From Paracoccaceae bacterium (GTDB taxonomy: Bacteria; Pseudomonadota; Alphaproteobacteria; Rhodobacterales; Rhodobacteraceae): 9,053 nt of DNA. The stretch covers positions 1 to 9,053 of the forward strand of contig JANSYB010000051.1 of assembly GCA_024742655.1 (NCBI GenBank). The letters run 5' to 3'. Numbering within the stretch: position 1 is the first letter of the stretch; the number at the start of each line of letters is the position of its first letter. Below are positions 6,396-9,053 of the stretch, in pieces. The notes beneath the pieces are model-generated. The model saw only the letters and a program-made list of their open reading frames with translations. It had not been told where the DNA came from and did not search any database. The position numbers were made by a program, and so were the translations under genes.

Positions 6396-7790
6396 TTACT
6401 CCGCCGCGTTCTGTGACGCCGTTTCCATGCCCGCCAGTTCCCCCAGTGTCACCGGTTTCAATGGCGGGCGGATGCGGTAGTGGCCGGTCTCGTCCGGGGT
6501 TTGCCCGTTGGCCTCGGCCAGAAGCGCCGTGACGCTCAGCCCGCAATACCGCCCCTGGCAGGGGCCCATGCCCGCGCGGCCAAAGGCCTTGGTCTGGTTC
6601 GGCCCGAGGCATCCCAGCCCGGCATAGCTGCGAATATCGCCGGCCGTGACCTCCTCGCAGCGGCACACGATCGTGGAATCGGCGGGCAGGAGCGCCTCGG
6701 CGCAGGGCGGATAGGCCGCGTCGAGAAACGGGCGCACCGCCATCTCGCGCAACATGGCGGTGCGCAGGGGCGCGGCCTGCCGGTCACGCTCGGACGTGCT
6801 GAGGCGGCCCGCCTGCTCGGCCAGTTTCAGCGCCGAGAGACGCCCGGCGATCTCGGCCACGCCGGCCCCGCCGATCCCCGCGCCATCCCCGGCGATGAAG
6901 ACGCCCGGCACGTCGGTTTCGCCCCAATCATCCACGGAGGGCACAAAACAGCCCTGCGCCGTGCTCCAGCGATGGGTGACGCCCAGTGACCGCGCGGCCT
7001 GCGTGTTGGGCACCACCCCGTGATGCAGGAACACCGTGTCGCAGGCGAGGCGATGCGTCCGGCCCCGGCGCGTGAAACACACCGCCTCGGCCCGGTCCGT
7101 GCCCTCGATGGCGATGTCGCGGGCAGCGGTGTAGCGCGGCACCCCCGCGCGGGTGATCTCGGCCAGCAGTTTCAGGCCCTTTGCCAGGTAGCGCCAGCCG
7201 CGCATGGCCCCGCCCAAGTGGCGCATCGCCCGGGTGATGTCGCTGCGTGTCTGGGTTTCGACCATCGCGGCGGGCGGCGTGCCCGCGCGCACCATCTGCG
7301 CCGCGATGAGATACAGCAACGGTCCCGAGCCCACCAGCACCGCCCGGCGCGCCAGCACGCCCGATTGTTTCAGCAGGATTTGCCCTGCCCCCGCGGCCAT
7401 CACCCCCGGCAAGGTCCAGCCGGGCACCGGCATGGGGCGTTCCAGCGCACCGGTGGCCAGCAGCACCCTGTCGGCCATGATCTGCGCGCCCTGCCCGTCC
7501 CGGGTGTAGGAGATGCGAAACCCCTCCTCGATGGCCCAGACGACCGCGCCCGGGACATGATCGATCCCGTCCTGCCGCAGCCCGGCGGTCAGGCTGGCCC
7601 CATGCGCATAGTCAGGGCCCAGGATGTCACCGCGCAGCGGCGCCGCGCGATCCACATCGCGGTAGATCTGCCCCCCCGGGCGGGGTTGTTCATCCAGCAC
7701 GGTGACCGACAGGCCCAGCCCGGCCGCCTTGGCCGCCGCCGCCATGCCGGCCGGCCCCGCCCCGATTGTCACGAGGTCACGCCGGGTCAT
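6396..7790 (-). CDS. FAD/NAD(P)-dependent oxidoreductase with BFD-like [2Fe-2S] domain (HcnB/OoxA-type subunit)
   Basis: This 464-residue protein starts with an FAD-binding Rossmann motif (VTIGAGPAGMAAAA, residues 7-20), followed by a PRPGGQIYR segment typical of this subunit family. A second dinucleotide-binding motif is VLVGSGPLL (151-159). The FAD-contacting GVFIAGDGAGIGG lies at 296-308. The C-terminal BFD-like iron-sulfur domain has Cys 376, 378, 411 and 416 (C-x-C, 32 residues, C-x4-C). This architecture is that of the alpha subunit of opine oxidases, hydrogen cyanide synthase HcnB and D-hydroxyproline dehydrogenase. It passes electrons within a heterotrimer with the two upstream gene products; the substrate cannot be read from the sequence. 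The ATG at 7788-7790 has GAGG 6 bases upstream, and the gene overlaps the upstream [2Fe-2S] gene by 14 bases, indicating translational coupling. It is last in the unit. Confidence 0.9.
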   Translation of the reverse strand: MTRRDLVTIGAGPAGMAAAAKAAGLGLSVTVLDEQPRPGGQIYRDVDRAAPLRGDILGPDYAHGASLTAGLRQDGIDHVPGAVVWAIEEGFRISYTRDGQGAQIMADRVLLATGALERPMPVPGWTLPGVMAAGAGQILLKQSGVLARRAVLVGSGPLLYLIAAQMVRAGTPPAAMVETQTRSDITRAMRHLGGAMRGWRYLAKGLKLLAEITRAGVPRYTAARDIAIEGTDRAEAVCFTRRGRTHRLACDTVFLHHGVVPNTQAARSLGVTHRWSTAQGCFVPSVDDWGETDVPGVFIAGDGAGIGGAGVAEIAGRLSALKLAEQAGRLSTSERDRQAAPLRTAMLREMAVRPFLDAAYPPCAEALLPADSTIVCRCEEVTAGDIRSYAGLGCLGPNQTKAFGRAGMGPCQGRYCGLSVTALLAEANGQTPDETGHYRIRPPLKPVTLGELAGMETASQNAAE

Positions 7791-8079
7791 CTTGGGCCTC
7801 GTGCGGTTTGGAGATTTTCAGGCCGTCAGATACCTCGATCATGCAGGCCTGCCGCACCACGCCGTCGATCTCGACAAGGCAGTCGAAACACGCCCCCATC
7901 ATGCAGAACGGCGCCCGTGGCGCGCCTGACACGGGCGTGTGACGGAACACCTCAACCCCCGCGGCCAGAAGGGTGGCGGCCAGATTCGCGCCCTCGGGCA
8001 GGCTGAGAGGCATGCCGTCGAACGTCACCGTGACGCGCGGCGCATCGTCCAGCTCAAGAAACGGCGAAGCGGTCTTCAC
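7777..8079 (-). CDS. Small plant-type [2Fe-2S] subunit (HcnA-like)
   Basis: This 100-residue ferredoxin-like protein has cluster ligands Cys 59, 64, 67 and 79 in the pattern C-x4-C-x2-C-x11-C, inside PFCMMGACFDCLVEIDG and RQAC. It matches the small iron-sulfur subunit of heterotrimeric amine/amino-acid dehydrogenases (HcnA-like, gamma subunit of D-hydroxyproline dehydrogenase), which carries electrons between the flavin subunits. The start is GTG at 8077-8079, with a strong GGAGG exactly 6 bases upstream; longer frames to 8154 would run into the preceding gene and add Arg/Pro-rich, non-family sequence. It overlaps the upstream DAO-type gene by 26 bases and the downstream FAD gene by 14, so the three are clearly one operon. 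Confidence 0.9.
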   Translation of the reverse strand: MKTASPFLELDDAPRVTVTFDGMPLSLPEGANLAATLLAAGVEVFRHTPVSGAPRAPFCMMGACFDCLVEIDGVVRQACMIEVSDGLKISKPHEAQDDPA

Positions 8080-9053
8080 TGAACACCTCCAGGTCGGGCG
8101 CGGCCTCGCTGCCCTCAAGCCAGTCGGGCAGAAGGCGCGCATGGGCGGCGGCAAGGGTGATCCCGCTGTGACAGGTCACAAGGTAGGCACCCGGCATCTC
8201 GGCGCTTTGCTGGTAAATGGGCAGGCCATCGGGCGACAGCACCCGCAACGCGCCCCAGCTGCGCACCAGCTGCGCGCGGGCCAGTGCGGGATAGGCGGCG
8301 ATCGCCTCGGCGGCCAGCCCCGACAGGCCCGGCTGCGTGACGCGGTCGTCATGGCCCACCTCTTCGTTGGTGGCGCCGATCTGGATGCCGCCCTCGTCGA
8401 CCTGCCGCGCAATCAGCGAAGGGCGATTGATCAGTTTCGGCAGTTTCTCGGTGATCAGGACCTGCCCGCGTTGCGGGCGTATGGGCGCCTTGAACCCCAT
8501 TTTCGGGCCAAGTTGCGCCGCACCAAGACCCGCCGACAGGATCACCTTGCCCGCACCAAGCGTGGTCCCGTCGGCACAGGTGATGACAAAGCCGTCCGGC
8601 TTGACCACATCCGTCACGGTCTTGCCGGTCAGCACCCGCCCGCCCATGCGGCGCACATCGGCGGCCAGCGACTTCAACAGCTTGAGCGGGTTCGCATGGC
8701 CGTCCTGGTGATGCAGAATCGCGCCGACGACCTTCGGACCGATATGCGGCTCTTCCTTGCGCAGGGCATTGTGGCCCAGAACCTCGAACGGGTAATCACC
8801 GCCCAGCTGTGTCTTCAGTATCTCGTATTTCTCAACCGTCGCCTGCAGTGTCTCTTCGGAAAAATGCAGGTCATAGCCGCCGTTTTGTTCCAGCGGTACG
8901 GGTTGGCCCGTGTTGTCGCCCAACTCCTCGGCGAACCCGGCCCAGATCGCGGCGGATTGCTGTGACCAGCGCGCATAGCGCGGCTGGTTCATGCCCTTGG
9001 ACTGGACCCATACGAGGCCGAAATTGCCCCGGCTGGCCCGGAACGACCCGTCA
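8054..9053 (-). CDS. DAO-type FAD-dependent oxidoreductase (HcnC/beta-subunit-like), N-terminus outside window
   Basis: The frame is open to the right edge, giving about 332 residues and lacking the N-terminal Rossmann FAD motif, which lies outside. Visible family features are the early NFGLVWVQSKGM segment, the PRYARWSQQSAAIW helix, KVILSAGLGAAQL, APIRPQRGQVLITE, and the C-terminal SWGALRVLSPDGLPIY and HSGITLAAA, which shape the flavin and substrate pocket in the D-amino-acid oxidase/glycine oxidase superfamily. With the small [2Fe-2S] and BFD-type FAD genes overlapping behind it, it is the substrate-oxidising beta subunit of a heterotrimeric dehydrogenase. Candidate substrates for such complexes are glycine, opines, D-hydroxyproline or other imino/amino acids; nothing here picks one. 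An internal ATG at 8992 is not the true start, because family-like sequence continues upstream of it. Confidence 0.9.
   Translation of the reverse strand, partial: DGSFRASRGNFGLVWVQSKGMNQPRYARWSQQSAAIWAGFAEELGDNTGQPVPLEQNGGYDLHFSEETLQATVEKYEILKTQLGGDYPFEVLGHNALRKEEPHIGPKVVGAILHHQDGHANPLKLLKSLAADVRRMGGRVLTGKTVTDVVKPDGFVITCADGTTLGAGKVILSAGLGAAQLGPKMGFKAPIRPQRGQVLITEKLPKLINRPSLIARQVDEGGIQIGATNEEVGHDDRVTQPGLSGLAAEAIAAYPALARAQLVRSWGALRVLSPDGLPIYQQSAEMPGAYLVTCHSGITLAAAHARLLPDWLEGSEAAPDLEVFSEDRFAVS

Noticed and set aside
7020..8965. Long plus-strand frames opposite the oxidoreductase operon
   Set aside because: They are antisense to three genes with clear cofactor motifs, and their Arg/Pro/His-rich products have no recognisable domain.

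Overview
The window reads as a stretch of a high-GC alphaproteobacterial chromosome, most likely from the Rhodobacterales (Roseobacter/Rhodobacter group). This rests on the protein styles, on an isoaspartyl-methyltransferase-like gene / tolC / PopZ-like gene order typical of alphaproteobacteria, and on an adenosylcobalamin-pathway cobQ. The assignment is an inference, since there is no rRNA or other direct taxonomic marker here.

Layout. (1) Bases 1-1057, plus strand: the 3' three-quarters of cobQ (cobyric acid synthase), entering from the left edge. (2) Bases 1079-4446, minus strand and convergent with cobQ: a methyltransferase of the protein-L-isoaspartate family, then a TolC-type outer-membrane channel, then a 402-residue very acidic protein. 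The last has PopZ-like ends (a short N-terminal helix, a long disordered acidic linker and a C-terminal helical block). (3) Bases 4708-4781, plus strand: an intact tRNA-Cys(GCA) gene with encoded CCA. (4) Bases 4782-6342: an AT-richer segment of about 1.56 kb, bounded on the left by the 3' end of tRNA-Cys and on the right by a 42-base imperfect direct copy of that end (35 of 42 identical). This is the usual signature of a tRNA-targeted integrated element. It carries a small lipoprotein gene and a membrane-anchored staphylococcal-nuclease-fold protein gene, both on the minus strand and both apparently starting at TTG. No integrase is visible. (5) Bases 6396-9053, minus strand: a tightly overlapping three-gene unit encoding a DAO-type FAD oxidoreductase (cut by the right edge), a small plant-type [2Fe-2S] protein, and an FAD oxidoreductase with a C-terminal BFD-like [2Fe-2S] domain. 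This is the subunit set of heterotrimeric flavin/iron-sulfur dehydrogenases such as hydrogen cyanide synthase (HcnABC), opine oxidases and D-hydroxyproline dehydrogenase.

How the parts relate. The cobQ, methyltransferase/tolC/PopZ-like and oxidoreductase blocks look like ordinary core or metabolic genes. The tRNA-Cys segment is the accessory part. Its base composition (19 G+C of 60 at 5281-5340, against 42 of 60 at 7201-7260), the flanking repeat and the missing integrase suggest an old, immobile remnant of a larger island. The points most worth a second look are this mini-island and the acidic, Trp-studded PopZ-like protein.
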